Source: Acinetobacter sp. 10FS3-1 (GTDB lineage Bacteria; Pseudomonadota; Gammaproteobacteria; Pseudomonadales; Moraxellaceae). From it: a DNA stretch of 64,000 nucleotides. Positions 7,505 to 16,312 of the stretch are shown piece by piece. The notes beneath the pieces are model-generated. The model saw only the letters and a list, made by a program, of their open reading frames with translations. It did not search any database and was not told the DNA's origin. The translations under genes and the position numbers were made by a program. Location: positions 1 to 64,000 of the forward strand of contig NZ_CP039144.1 in NCBI RefSeq assembly GCF_013343215.1, in the 5' to 3' direction. The number at the start of each line of letters is the position of its first letter. The stretch's first letter is position 1.

Positions 7505-8952
7505 GTATCAGAAATTCAATCTTAGATATTATACTTCAACATGACTCGTCTCAAGTGGCTATTGTTTATGGTAATAAGTCTTGGACATATACAGAACTCT
7601 CTGAACGGTGTCTATGGTGGAAAGAACATTTAACTAATAAAGTTAGTCAAGGTGAAATTGTTGTTTGTGATTTTGAATCTGATCCATTTGAATATATTTG
7701 CAAATTCATCGGTGTAGTATCAGCTGGCGGTATACATTTATCCACACGGGATCGATATACAACTTGGTCAAGACTACAGCGGTTAGGCACTCCTTGGAGT
7801 GCGATTACGTCCTTATCTGATGCAGGTGTATTAACAGAATTTTCTTCATTACGAACAGCGATTAATAAGCATGATGGAAATATTTTTCTAAAAAATGAAT
7901 TACCTGAGTCTAGTTTATATTCATCAGGGCGAATTCTAGAAACCTCTGGAAGTACAGGTGAACCTAAATGGGTTTATTGGACTGAGTATAATCTAATCCA
8001 AGATAGAAAATCTTGGATTAATGATTTGTCTTTGAATTTACAAGACTCTATCCTTAATTTACATGCCTTGGATTTTGCCCATGGTATAGATGTACATGTA
8101 TTACCTGCACTCTTTATAGGTATAACTGTTGTTCACCACAATATCAGAAGTGATGATGTAACAGATATTATTAACAGTATATCTAAGCATAATGTAACGA
8201 TGATGAGTGCCTTGCCATCTCATTATACGTATCTAGCAATCAATAGTACTGACCCGAATTTAGGAAACAATGTGCGATGGGCGCTAACTGGCGGGGCCCT
8301 ACTATCTCCAGTCACGATTAGTATGATTCAGAATAAAGCAGGGCTTAAATTAAAACGCTTATATGGTGCTACAGAAGCAGGCATAATGTGCGCGGACTTA
8401 GAGAAAGACAATCAAAGTATTCCAACTCTATGGCCAATGAATGGTATAGAAATGAAAGTACGTCCATTAAAAGCAGTTTCCGATAAATTTCCAAATATAG
8501 GTGAACCATATTTTAAACGTACTCATATGGCCTCATTATATTGGGGAGATGAAGTTCGTACAGAATCAACTTTTGGCGATGGCTGGTATAAGACAGGTGA
8601 TGCTGTTAGTATCAATGATGATGGTTCTATTGCAGTCTTAGGACGTGCTGAAGATGTGTGGTTTGACAACACTACTCAAAAATTGCAATCAGCTGGTGAA
8701 ATATCCTCAGCTATATCAGAGATTCATGGAATAAATGAAGTTGCTGTTTTTCCACCATCAACACCATCAGCTAAACCTACGATTTTCTGTACTATTGACC
8801 CTCAGATTTCAATATCAACTTTAAATGAGTATATTACTGAAAAATTAGATCAATTACTCATTGAAGCTACAATATTTCTAGGAAATGATTGGCCTCGAAC
8901 AATTGTCGGAAAACCTGCTAGGCGAGCATTACTAGCATGGACAACAGAATAA
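7501..8952 (+). CDS. AMP-binding (ANL superfamily) adenylating enzyme
   Basis: 483 residues, a stand-alone ligase without carrier domain. Seen: P-loop ETSGSTGEPKW (about 147-157), YGATEAG (288-294), YKTGDAV (363-369), hinge GRAED (381-385) and a C-terminal lysine in VGKPARRAL. ANL enzymes activate a carboxylate as acyl-AMP and pass it to CoA, a carrier protein or an amine. The substrate cannot be read from the sequence. It overlaps the CarC-like gene by 4 bases and is the last gene before a terminator, so it belongs to the pathway; it might make the acyl-CoA used by the CarB-like enzyme or add a side chain. Classical car clusters have no such gene as far as recalled. Confidence 0.9.
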   Translation: MSIRNSILDIILQHDSSQVAIVYGNKSWTYTELSERCLWWKEHLTNKVSQGEIVVCDFESDPFEYICKFIGVVSAGGIHLSTRDRYTTWSRLQRLGTPWSAITSLSDAGVLTEFSSLRTAINKHDGNIFLKNELPESSLYSSGRILETSGSTGEPKWVYWTEYNLIQDRKSWINDLSLNLQDSILNLHALDFAHGIDVHVLPALFIGITVVHHNIRSDDVTDIINSISKHNVTMMSALPSHYTYLAINSTDPNLGNNVRWALTGGALLSPVTISMIQNKAGLKLKRLYGATEAGIMCADLEKDNQSIPTLWPMNGIEMKVRPLKAVSDKFPNIGEPYFKRTHMASLYWGDEVRTESTFGDGWYKTGDAVSINDDGSIAVLGRAEDVWFDNTTQKLQSAGEISSAISEIHGINEVAVFPPSTPSAKPTIFCTIDPQISISTLNEYITEKLDQLLIEATIFLGNDWPRTIVGKPARRALLAWTTE

Positions 8953-8978
8953 ATTAGTTTCTTTTTTCAATAATCCAG

Positions 8979-9007
8979 AAACCCATTCATATTTTGAATG
9001 GGTTTTT
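8979..9007 (+). terminator. Terminator of the biosynthetic operon
   Basis: AAACCCATTC (8979-8988) pairs with GAATGGGTTT (8996-9005) and runs into T residues, 26 bases after the ligase gene. Confidence 0.85.
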
Positions 9008-9366
9008 AGTTAGGGGCTAGTTTTATGATTGCAGACACATGAAAATTCAACATAAAATATGCTTTACTAGTATCAATAGGATCGTTTATCACAATATTAT
9101 TAAAGTAAAGAACCATTGGAGATCAGGTATCTCAACCAGATGAAAGAATTAAATTGAATAATTACCATTAATGACTAAGCTATTTGTATCTAAGAAGAAT
9201 ATTTATAGTTTTCTTTAAACTAGATAGATTGGTGCAGTTGGAATAGGAATAGCTGGTATGGTACGAACAGGAATTGGTGGTATGTTTATGCAGGAATATG
9301 CAGTAAAATGGAGAAATAGGTATATTTCATTCTATTTCTCCAAAGCAAGACTAAAAAGCCTAAATA
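9008..9366. other. Intergenic stretch with a Gly-rich coding remnant
   Basis: No intact gene. In frame from 9228 a short reading gives IGAVGIGIAGMVRTGIGGM, a glycine-zipper pattern seen in class II bacteriocins, but a TAG directly precedes it and no start or ribosome site fits. Probably a remnant or chance. Confidence 0.3.
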
Positions 9367-9395
9367 AAAATCCCGGAAAATTCCGGGATTTTTTG
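9367..9395. terminator. Bidirectional terminator
   Basis: AAAATCCCGGAA (9367-9378) and TTCCGGGATTTT (9381-9392) form a 12-bp stem with A- and T-runs on the two sides. It separates the biosynthetic island from the backbone gene ending at 9531. Confidence 0.88.
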
Positions 9396-9530
9396 TAAGA
9401 GAGCAATAAAATATGCTTCTTATGAAGCATTAATACTACTCTCATGAGATTTTTTGCTTTACAAGCAATACAGTATGATACTTTAATGCTTGGTATAAAG
9501 CTTAGCTTAACTACTCACATACATTTTTAC

Positions 9531-12500
9531 TTAATACTTAAAGTATTCGCCAGACTGCGTTAATGCTTCTAGCCACTGTTCAGGTGTAATCTCTGAAAGC
9601 TTGAATTTAAGTTTAGCTTGAGGGAATTTAATTGTCAGATCATCCAGTTTCACCCCAAGCAATTGAATGACAGAACGGTGAGCTACTGCATGCTCACGCA
9701 CCAGAGTTACTGCATCTTCAAAAGCATATCCTGTTGACGCGATTTTATTTTCGCTGTGATAAGCATCATAGACATTGAAAACCAAGCCCATTGCATCTTT
9801 ATACCGCACCAGGCAATCCAGAAGATACTTGCGGGTTTCCAGGGTCTCTTCTTCCCCTTCACTCAGTCTCATTGTCAGAATCAGCATCATGTACGGCGCA
9901 ATAGAATTGCGTACATTAGGAGAAATAAATTGGATTGTTTCGGTCTGGGCGATAGTTGAAGCAGCTCGCAACATGATCGCTGTATTATGGGGGAAAAACT
10001 CTTCCTTCCCTGCCATTTCGCTATTCAGGATGGAATGAAACACCTGCGCAGCTCCTATGGAGCCACGATAGAGAATATGCTTAAATTCGGCAAGACATTC
10101 CTCTAAGGTCAGTGTGTTTTTCAATATACGACGCATATTGTGAACGAATTTTTTATGCTGATTGATAGCCATAGTTTTATTCTGGATATCCTCACGCCTC
10201 ATATTTTTCTTTTGAAGCTGCTGCTCTACATCAAAATAAACGTGAGAATGTAGGAAAATCAGGCTATAGAGCATGTTTGTCCATAATCGTGATGAATTGC
10301 TATCTATGTGATTTTCAGCCTTACAAGCAGCTTGGATAGTCTGGGTACTCCATTGCAAGTATTGAGTACAAACAATTCCTAATGGCGTATCAAAATTAGG
10401 TAAAAACTCTGCCAATGAGTCACACCATTTAATCGCTAGTGCCGGCAACGCTAAAATATTATCCAATTCAGGTCGCTGTCTTGACTCTATGAACATATTG
10501 ATCATGTGATTAAGCATCTGGTTACTAGAACGAGTATTAAATACATCGGTCAAGCGAGTATGTGATACAGCCTTCCAATCCATGACTGAGTGATCAATCC
10601 AGAATTTATGGAAAGTGGTAGATAGTTCCTTATGGCGAACTTTATCTATAATAACGCTCATAAGACTAAGATTCTTAGCCAAGTGCATTAAACACATATA
10701 CAGATTAATGAATATGCCTACTTGTTCAATTGATGGCAGATTCCCAGATTTGATGATTTGACCAATGTAATGCTCGTATTCGTCAAATACCTCCATAGCT
10801 TGCTCACAGCTTTCATAGAATTTATCGCAAACTGACTTATCAATTTTATGTTTGATAAAGTCCATACGCTGCATATCGACACCATAGCGGTTCCAGTTTG
10901 CAGGGTTGAGCAAATAGCCTTGCAGATCAGGATTGATTAGGTCCTCAAATTCAAATGGAAAGGCATTGATACCCACACCTGGAATATCGTCAAATAAATA
11001 ATAGGCTGATAAAGGGCATCCACATTCGGCAGCAATTAACCAGATCGCTGTTGTTTCAGTCGCTCTTTCAAGCAGTGCCATAGTGTTTTTGACAAATGGA
11101 AACTCATTGGCGAAGTTATAGAGGTAATCAATCGCCTGTTGTCCGGTAAACTCTTCCAGATCAAGAGTGCTGTCAGCTTTAAGCTTCTCTTCGGCTTCAT
11201 CTATCATCAATTCATTTTGATAATTGTGATAACGCACGACCATATCTGGGCGTGAGAAATCATAAGCATGTATTTTCTTCTTGATGTAAGTCAGAGAGGT
11301 ATCTTTGTTGATACCTGGAAATTCAAGTTTTTCTGAGATTACAGCGTTTAGATCGAAGCTAACACCAAATGAAAGTAGTGGCGCAGAAATTTCCATCAAC
11401 TCAGCTTCAATAGCTACTGCCTTCGCTTTGCTTGCAGCAGTATTCTTATTGCTCATGGAGTAACTAAGTGTTAGCCCTAGTTTTGCAGATAATGACCCTG
11501 CCTTAGCAGCAGTTTCATAAGTATTAAATAGGGTTTTATTAGCCTGAATGTGATTCACACTGAACCAAAGGAAATATTCTTTCAGATTGGTCCGATGAAT
11601 TGGATTATCTACAGCTTTACCCAACTCATTAAAACAATAAAGGATATGGCAGTATTTATTCTGCTCACCATATTCTGTCAGAACCATTGATTCCAGATGC
11701 TTTGCCATCTCGTAAAATACGGTTTCGATGTGATCTAGGGTGGCATTGAGATAAATGACTTCTTGCATGATATTACGCAAGACGAGGGCAATTGCATCAA
11801 TGTAGTGGCGGCGCAAAGCTGTATATTGCTTTTCAGCCAGAAACTTCGGCATCAACGACTGTATATACAGAAAGTTCTTATACAGATAGAAAGCATAGTG
11901 CTGAAAAACATGGAGAGCATTATCAATCCCTGTAACCGACTGACTAAGTTTAATTACGGTCAGACTTTCCATGATTAGATTGTAATGGTGATCAAACAGA
12001 TCACCCACTTTCATGCTTGTATCCTCTAGTGAAGCTTGCTCAAGGGTTTTTGTGTTCTGGGTATAAAACAGGTTGTATTCCAGTGAATCACTGATAAAAC
12101 GCGACTGTGTATGTGCATTACGGTAATCAAGCACGATACGCATGTAGTTATAAAATGCGCCTTTCTTAGCTATACCTAACATATCAAGGTTATGGCAAAG
12201 AGGATTACCGAGTTCAGTGTAAGTACCAAATTTGAATAGACGAGAATTTATAGCAGATGCTTTTAAGTTTGCTACAAATTCGTGAATGATAATACTGAAT
12301 AGTATGCGGTCCTTGTAATCGAGATCATCCTTGAAGATGGTTGATTCAGTAGGAGCAATTTTACCTTTGATAAAAGGTACTACTGACCCGCAAATATTGT
12401 ATATACCTTTGAATACATATTCATAAGTGTTATCAAAATTTAGCTCATACAGCCCACGTAAATATAGAGCTACACATTCGTTCAGCCCGGTATTGCTTGA

Positions 12501-12830
12501 TACTGGATAGGTAGAGATTAAATTTGTGTCGATAACTTTTTCGATTTTCTCTCGTTGTTCCTGGGTGAGATATAAGGAACCAGTAATGAGCGGGAATAAC
12601 TCTACGAGGTCATCACCAATACGTGTTTCCAGATAATCGAATGCTTCTTCTATCGAGCCAATACCAAACATTGTTCTGGCTTGCCCGAAGAGCGATTTGA
12701 CCTCACTACTGACCTCGTTTTCAACACCGTACTGACGCTTTAGAAATTCACGAAAGCTGAATGGTTTTGGTTTAAGTGCTATGTGTTGGTTTTTAGGTTG
12801 TCCAAAATCCCAAATCGCCATTGAAGTCAT
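9531..12830 (-). CDS. 1099-residue protein of unknown function
   Basis: Not recognised. A long, mostly helical-looking protein without signal peptide, clear membrane segment, P-loop or metal motif. ATG at 12830 has only a weak GGAT upstream; a second ATG lies three codons on (MAIWDFG). It is transcribed away from the 13093 operon, with a 262-base divergent intergenic region between them, and stands alone between that region and the terminator at 9367-9395. Its size suggests a structural, scaffold or defence role, but nothing in the sequence selects one. Confidence 0.8.
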   Translation of the reverse strand: MTSMAIWDFGQPKNQHIALKPKPFSFREFLKRQYGVENEVSSEVKSLFGQARTMFGIGSIEEAFDYLETRIGDDLVELFPLITGSLYLTQEQREKIEKVIDTNLISTYPVSSNTGLNECVALYLRGLYELNFDNTYEYVFKGIYNICGSVVPFIKGKIAPTESTIFKDDLDYKDRILFSIIIHEFVANLKASAINSRLFKFGTYTELGNPLCHNLDMLGIAKKGAFYNYMRIVLDYRNAHTQSRFISDSLEYNLFYTQNTKTLEQASLEDTSMKVGDLFDHHYNLIMESLTVIKLSQSVTGIDNALHVFQHYAFYLYKNFLYIQSLMPKFLAEKQYTALRRHYIDAIALVLRNIMQEVIYLNATLDHIETVFYEMAKHLESMVLTEYGEQNKYCHILYCFNELGKAVDNPIHRTNLKEYFLWFSVNHIQANKTLFNTYETAAKAGSLSAKLGLTLSYSMSNKNTAASKAKAVAIEAELMEISAPLLSFGVSFDLNAVISEKLEFPGINKDTSLTYIKKKIHAYDFSRPDMVVRYHNYQNELMIDEAEEKLKADSTLDLEEFTGQQAIDYLYNFANEFPFVKNTMALLERATETTAIWLIAAECGCPLSAYYLFDDIPGVGINAFPFEFEDLINPDLQGYLLNPANWNRYGVDMQRMDFIKHKIDKSVCDKFYESCEQAMEVFDEYEHYIGQIIKSGNLPSIEQVGIFINLYMCLMHLAKNLSLMSVIIDKVRHKELSTTFHKFWIDHSVMDWKAVSHTRLTDVFNTRSSNQMLNHMINMFIESRQRPELDNILALPALAIKWCDSLAEFLPNFDTPLGIVCTQYLQWSTQTIQAACKAENHIDSNSSRLWTNMLYSLIFLHSHVYFDVEQQLQKKNMRREDIQNKTMAINQHKKFVHNMRRILKNTLTLEECLAEFKHILYRGSIGAAQVFHSILNSEMAGKEEFFPHNTAIMLRAASTIAQTETIQFISPNVRNSIAPYMMLILTMRLSEGEEETLETRKYLLDCLVRYKDAMGLVFNVYDAYHSENKIASTGYAFEDAVTLVREHAVAHRSVIQLLGVKLDDLTIKFPQAKLKFKLSEITPEQWLEALTQSGEYFKY

Positions 12831-13092
12831 GTTATATCCACAAATCTTATGTTTTTTAACTGCGTTATTTTTACCACATTTCCCCTATTTTTTGTTGTAC
12901 AAATAACCTCAAAATGGACTATTTTCAATTATAAGAAAAGGTGGTTTGGGCTACTTTTTAAATTAAGTTTTTATATAAGCCATATAGTCCTTTAATCACC
13001 TAAAGTCAGGTTTATTTTTCACGCAAAATATTATATAAAGTAGCTTATGGAGCCTTTAGCCCAACTTTGATAAAGATATAAGACGGTACGTT

Positions 13093-13626
13093 ATGAAAAC
13101 CCAATTTCCGCAGGTTTTTCAACATGGAAAGCCGATTAAGAATATCCTTGAAGAAATCCAAGACCACCGCACAACCAATGGCTTTGCAGAACTTAATCCA
13201 GATTCTATAGCCTTGTTTGGTGAAGCAATTAGAGTAGTCTTTATCCAGGCGCGTGATCACCTAAAAAATACTCAACTCAGCCACAAAAATAACCAAACAC
13301 TTAATATGGCATTCCATGAGATTGCTAAATCTATTTCCGCTTTTGATGAAGTGTTTAATAACAAATATCAAAATACCTTATTTGATTTTGAAAAACACAA
13401 TTGCCCTTTCTTTCAAACTAGCAGCTTATACAAATTAATATTTAGTCAATTTATTGAATACAACCAAAAATTAATCAGTGAAAAATGCACTAAGACATAT
13501 TCAGAGCTGTATTTTTTAATCAGTCTTTGGGTTTTAGACAATGCTCATATCGCTGATTTCTTCTACAAACAATTAAGTTTCCGTTGCCTAGAAATGGTAG
13601 TTCGGACCCTCAAGGGAGGATATTAA
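13093..13626 (+). CDS. Hypothetical protein, 177 aa
   Basis: Not recognised. Mixed helical protein with no signal peptide or clear motif. First gene of a four-gene cluster (13093-15240). Its TAA overlaps the ATG of the next gene (TAATG at 13624-13628), with AAGGGAGG before that ATG, so the pair is translationally coupled. It lacks the common backbone promoter motif. The 12-mer GAGCCTTTAGCC sits 31 bases before the start (13050-13061) and recurs before the gene at 21251. Confidence 0.8.
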   Translation: MKTQFPQVFQHGKPIKNILEEIQDHRTTNGFAELNPDSIALFGEAIRVVFIQARDHLKNTQLSHKNNQTLNMAFHEIAKSISAFDEVFNNKYQNTLFDFEKHNCPFFQTSSLYKLIFSQFIEYNQKLISEKCTKTYSELYFLISLWVLDNAHIADFFYKQLSFRCLEMVVRTLKGGY

Positions 13627-14006
13627 TGTTCATATTGGCGAATAAAGAACAATTGCGCCGATCTTTGATTGTTGGTGAGCGTGATTATGTTCGAGCCAGA
13701 CGTGGGAGCTTCTTCACTGGTGGAGCCTTAGCCTTTGCTGCCATTGGTTCTGCTGTCATGTACTTATTCTTTACAGATCAGGCAAGCAAAACTCAGGATG
13801 TGCTTTACATGGTGATTGCTTTTAATGCTATTGCCTGGATTCTTATTTTAGATCACATCCTTGAAGTCAAATTTTTAAAGCGTCTCCTAAAGGAGCAATC
13901 GCCAGAGAATATATTTGATGATGAAGAGTGGCAGAAAATCCAAGAAGCTGCACAGTATCAACGTATATCTGACAAAGAAATTAACGAATCATTGAACGAG
14001 AAATAA
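13626..14006 (+). CDS. Small two-helix membrane protein
   Basis: 126 residues from ATG 13626, chosen because AAGGGAGG lies just upstream and the start overlaps the previous stop. Two membrane segments: about 28-50 (FFTGGALAFAAIGSAVMYLFF) and about 58-78 (VLYMVIAFNAIAWILILDHIL), followed by a charged cytoplasmic tail. Function not recognised. Coupled to 13093 and followed by another membrane-anchored protein. Confidence 0.82.
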   Translation: MFILANKEQLRRSLIVGERDYVRARRGSFFTGGALAFAAIGSAVMYLFFTDQASKTQDVLYMVIAFNAIAWILILDHILEVKFLKRLLKEQSPENIFDDEEWQKIQEAAQYQRISDKEINESLNEK

Positions 14007-14061
14007 GGGATTTCCCCTTTCAGCCCAGAAGTCATCGGGCATTTTAAATAAGTGTGTAAAT

Positions 14062-14820
14062 ATGAGTACCAACATCCCTAAACAGAATCCTAAATCTAAA
14101 GATGAATCGAAGGATACGGATTCAAATTTCATTTATAAGTTAGTTTATAGTGCCTGTGGGGTCTTACTTGCCACTGGTTTAGGTTTTTATGCTTACACCA
14201 ATATGTTCGCTGATGAACGCGCATTAAAAATGATTAAAGCGCAGCATTTTGATAATGAGGAAATGCGTGATGCAAAAACACTGGATGGCTTAGAAGTTAT
14301 CGCAGCAATTAGCCCAAAAGAAAAATTAGCTATGCTTGATGGCTTAACTCAGGCTAAAGCCGGTGAGCTAGTCCTTAAACTTGGACAAAGTGATATTAAT
14401 GCTGTAGCGATCTTTAAAACCCCACATCCATTCTTGCACCTAGCTTATGGAACCAACTGTGCCGGTCACTATAAATATACTTTTGTAACCCCTGCTCGTG
14501 TTGCTTCACCAGAGCTACTGATGAAGCCGGCGGTCGTTGCCAACGTCAACCCGGAAGATCGTGCTGCCAACCCATACATCGACAAGATGCCAATTATCTA
14601 CACCGATGAACTTTACGAATCTCGTGTGAGCTTCCTGTTCCATGCAAAGGACAATATGTTCCCTATTCAGCAAGGGTCTGAGGAAGAAGTATTGGATATC
14701 TCATTATGTCTGGAAGGTGGTAAAGACGAGCTGTACTTTAATCCGATCAATGAAGATAAAGTGGCTGAGACAGAAGCACTGGTTAAAGCTGATCTTGAAA
14801 GCCAGAATACAACCGAGTAA
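14062..14820 (+). CDS. Single-pass membrane-anchored protein, 252 aa
   Basis: Short charged cytoplasmic N-terminus (KQNPKSKDESKD), one membrane helix at about 27-49 (YKLVYSACGVLLATGLGFYAY), then a large domain probably in the periplasm with two cysteines (TNCAGHY, SLCLEGG). No family recognised. It sits between a two-helix membrane protein and a soluble protein in one cluster, suggesting a common envelope-linked role (inference). Confidence 0.8.
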   Translation: MSTNIPKQNPKSKDESKDTDSNFIYKLVYSACGVLLATGLGFYAYTNMFADERALKMIKAQHFDNEEMRDAKTLDGLEVIAAISPKEKLAMLDGLTQAKAGELVLKLGQSDINAVAIFKTPHPFLHLAYGTNCAGHYKYTFVTPARVASPELLMKPAVVANVNPEDRAANPYIDKMPIIYTDELYESRVSFLFHAKDNMFPIQQGSEEEVLDISLCLEGGKDELYFNPINEDKVAETEALVKADLESQNTTE

Positions 14821-14832
14821 AGGATGGAACCA

Positions 14833-15240
14833 ATGAATATGTCACCGGCTGCGACAATCAAAGTTAAAGGTTTGGATAGAGTAAGAGCATATCTGAACGA
14901 TATAATTAAAGAAGGCTATATGCTATATGAGGCTGATATTGAGTTGCAGCGTTTAATTCAAAGCCATGACCTGATCAACAAACTCAATGGACCAGAGAAC
15001 TGCCAGGATTTGCTTGATTCAGTAGAAAACAATGAATCTCAATATGGTTCCCGCTTGGGTGTGGAATACAAGAAGTCATCTAATCGTACCGAGGATTTAG
15101 CTTTGATGCTGAATGATAATGGTGAGTGGTCTGAATCCTCACATTACAACTACGAATTAGATGATTCCAGATTCCTTAATATTGCACGGCTTCGACAGGC
15201 TTTGATTGATTATGCGAGTTGCCAGAGCGTTCCGCAGTAA
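14833..15240 (+). CDS. Hypothetical protein, 135 aa
   Basis: ATG 14833 lies 8 bases after AAGGA and is preferred to ATG 14824, which overlaps that ribosome site. Soluble, helical, acidic protein (VKGLDRVRAYLNDIIKEGYMLYEADIEL). Not recognised. Last gene of the 13093-15240 cluster. Confidence 0.75.
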   Translation: MNMSPAATIKVKGLDRVRAYLNDIIKEGYMLYEADIELQRLIQSHDLINKLNGPENCQDLLDSVENNESQYGSRLGVEYKKSSNRTEDLALMLNDNGEWSESSHYNYELDDSRFLNIARLRQALIDYASCQSVPQ

Positions 15241-15253
15241 TTCTTGGCTTATA

Positions 15254-15283
15254 TTAACTTATGCCATGTTTTGAAAATATAAT
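15254..15283 (+). promoter_or_regulatory. Backbone promoter motif (copy 1), points into the antisense of the nuclease gene
   Basis: TTAACT (15254-15259), conserved TATGCCATGTTTT spacer of 18, TATAAT (15278-15283). It fires rightward into the 3' end of the leftward gene 15283-16008. No pseudoknot leader follows. It could make antisense RNA or be a relic. Confidence 0.6.
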
Positions 15284-16008
15284 CATGGTATAAGCTTATC
15301 CAATGTTTCTTGAGCGGTATATTTGCTGAGTTGAGATTGTGCTTCTCTTAGCTTTTTCTCTAACTCAAACACCTGGTTAGTCAGCTTGTTCTCAATAGCT
15401 ATTTTCTCGCGTTGCAGATAGAGAATGTCCTCTACACCTTCCAAACGAGCTAAAGCCATAGTCATTAGGTTCATTTCATTCTGATGGTTTCGGTCGTCGA
15501 AGCTCCATGCTGCAAAGGATTCCTGTACATCAAGCATACTCCTGAATTTACGTTCACGCCCTGTATGGTCCTTCATTGTTCGCTTTTCAACTGCCAGTGC
15601 ACCCGCAATAACCTTGACCTGACCACCTTTAGTAACCCAGATTAAACCGTACTTAGGTGGTAAATCTTCAACTTTGATTAAGTTCTCCGGGCAAATGTAA
15701 TAACGCCAACGCCCCAAGCCCATTTCATCAGTTGCCTTGTGTGCTTTAGCCCTGTCTCTAAGAAAGTCAGGACGGCTTGTTTTTGCTTCCAGTACCACAG
15801 TACCTACATCGTAACCACAGATATATACTGCATCCCCGATCTTACGTTCCGATATGGTTCCGTGGCGCACACCGAATACGTCTGGGTTCTCCCCATATAC
15901 TGACGGTTCAATAATAGTGAAATGGCATCCATGACCATTTTTAGAAGCACTGCGTTTTAAGAATTTTGCGCCTATTTCGCATAGCTGTCGATGTAAGTTA
16001 TTACTCAT
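15283..16008 (-). CDS. PD-(D/E)XK-fold nuclease-like protein (MmcB-like type)
   Basis: 241 residues. A nuclease core is visible: E40-N-P-D43-VFGV, then VVLEAK (E74-x-K76), followed by SRPDFLRDRAKAHK and GRWRYYICPENLI, the arrangement of phage/plasmid MmcB-like PD-(D/E)XK proteins. C-terminal 200-235 is a coiled coil (LQREKIAIENKLTNQVFELEKKLREAQ). Probably acts on DNA in repair or replicon maintenance. It is the only leftward gene in this stretch and has no copy of the common promoter on its own strand. Confidence 0.7.
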   Translation of the reverse strand: MSNNLHRQLCEIGAKFLKRSASKNGHGCHFTIIEPSVYGENPDVFGVRHGTISERKIGDAVYICGYDVGTVVLEAKTSRPDFLRDRAKAHKATDEMGLGRWRYYICPENLIKVEDLPPKYGLIWVTKGGQVKVIAGALAVEKRTMKDHTGRERKFRSMLDVQESFAAWSFDDRNHQNEMNLMTMALARLEGVEDILYLQREKIAIENKLTNQVFELEKKLREAQSQLSKYTAQETLDKLIP

Positions 16009-16060
16009 TCTTCTATTTCCAATTACGACTAACAGTTCGTATAAAATAAATTGCTTTAGA

Positions 16061-16130
16061 TTGACTTATGCCATGTTTTATCATTATAATCTACAATATA
16101 CCAAATAGGAAGTTACCCTAATTCTGTGAC
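16061..16130 (+). promoter_or_regulatory. Backbone promoter (copy 2) plus pseudoknot leader for the 28-aa ORF
   Basis: TTGACT 16061-16066, 18-base conserved spacer, TATAAT 16085-16090. Leader pseudoknot: stem 1 TAGG 16106-16109 with CCTA 16117-16120; stem 2 GTTAC 16112-16116 with GTGAC 16126-16130 (one U.G pair); ATTCT joins the stems. The homologous site at 16902 has the same stem 1 but GCCAC/GTGGC in stem 2, a compensatory change. Confidence 0.75.
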
Positions 16131-16146
16131 ATAAGAGGATGAACAA

Positions 16147-16233
16147 ATGCCAAAGTTAAAAAATAAAGTTATTACCCACAATGATCTTAAAGATCGGGAA
16201 GCCCCCTGCTTGATAACTAAAAGCCTTTACTAA
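16147..16233 (+). CDS. 28-residue leader-type ORF ending inside a terminator
   Basis: ATG 16147 with AGAGGA 8 bases upstream, directly behind a backbone promoter and pseudoknot. The peptide begins MPKLKNKVITHNDLKDREAP. Its last codons form the 5' arm of the terminator at 16222-16243, so ribosomes on this ORF would affect hairpin formation. It could be a leader peptide controlling the gene at 16313 or a small protein in its own right. Confidence 0.5.
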   Translation: MPKLKNKVITHNDLKDREAPCLITKSLY

Positions 16234-16243
16234 GGCTCTTTTT
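16222..16243 (+). terminator. Terminator/attenuator before 16313
   Basis: AGCCTT (16222-16227), TACT loop, AAGGCT (16232-16237), then CTTTTT. It overlaps the end of the 28-aa ORF and lies 70 bases before the next gene. Confidence 0.75.
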
Positions 16244-16312
16244 GTAGCTATAGAGAGTAATTAGGCGTGACCTTTGCAAGAAATTTTTTAACTAAATTTT
16301 TGGGAAGATTCT

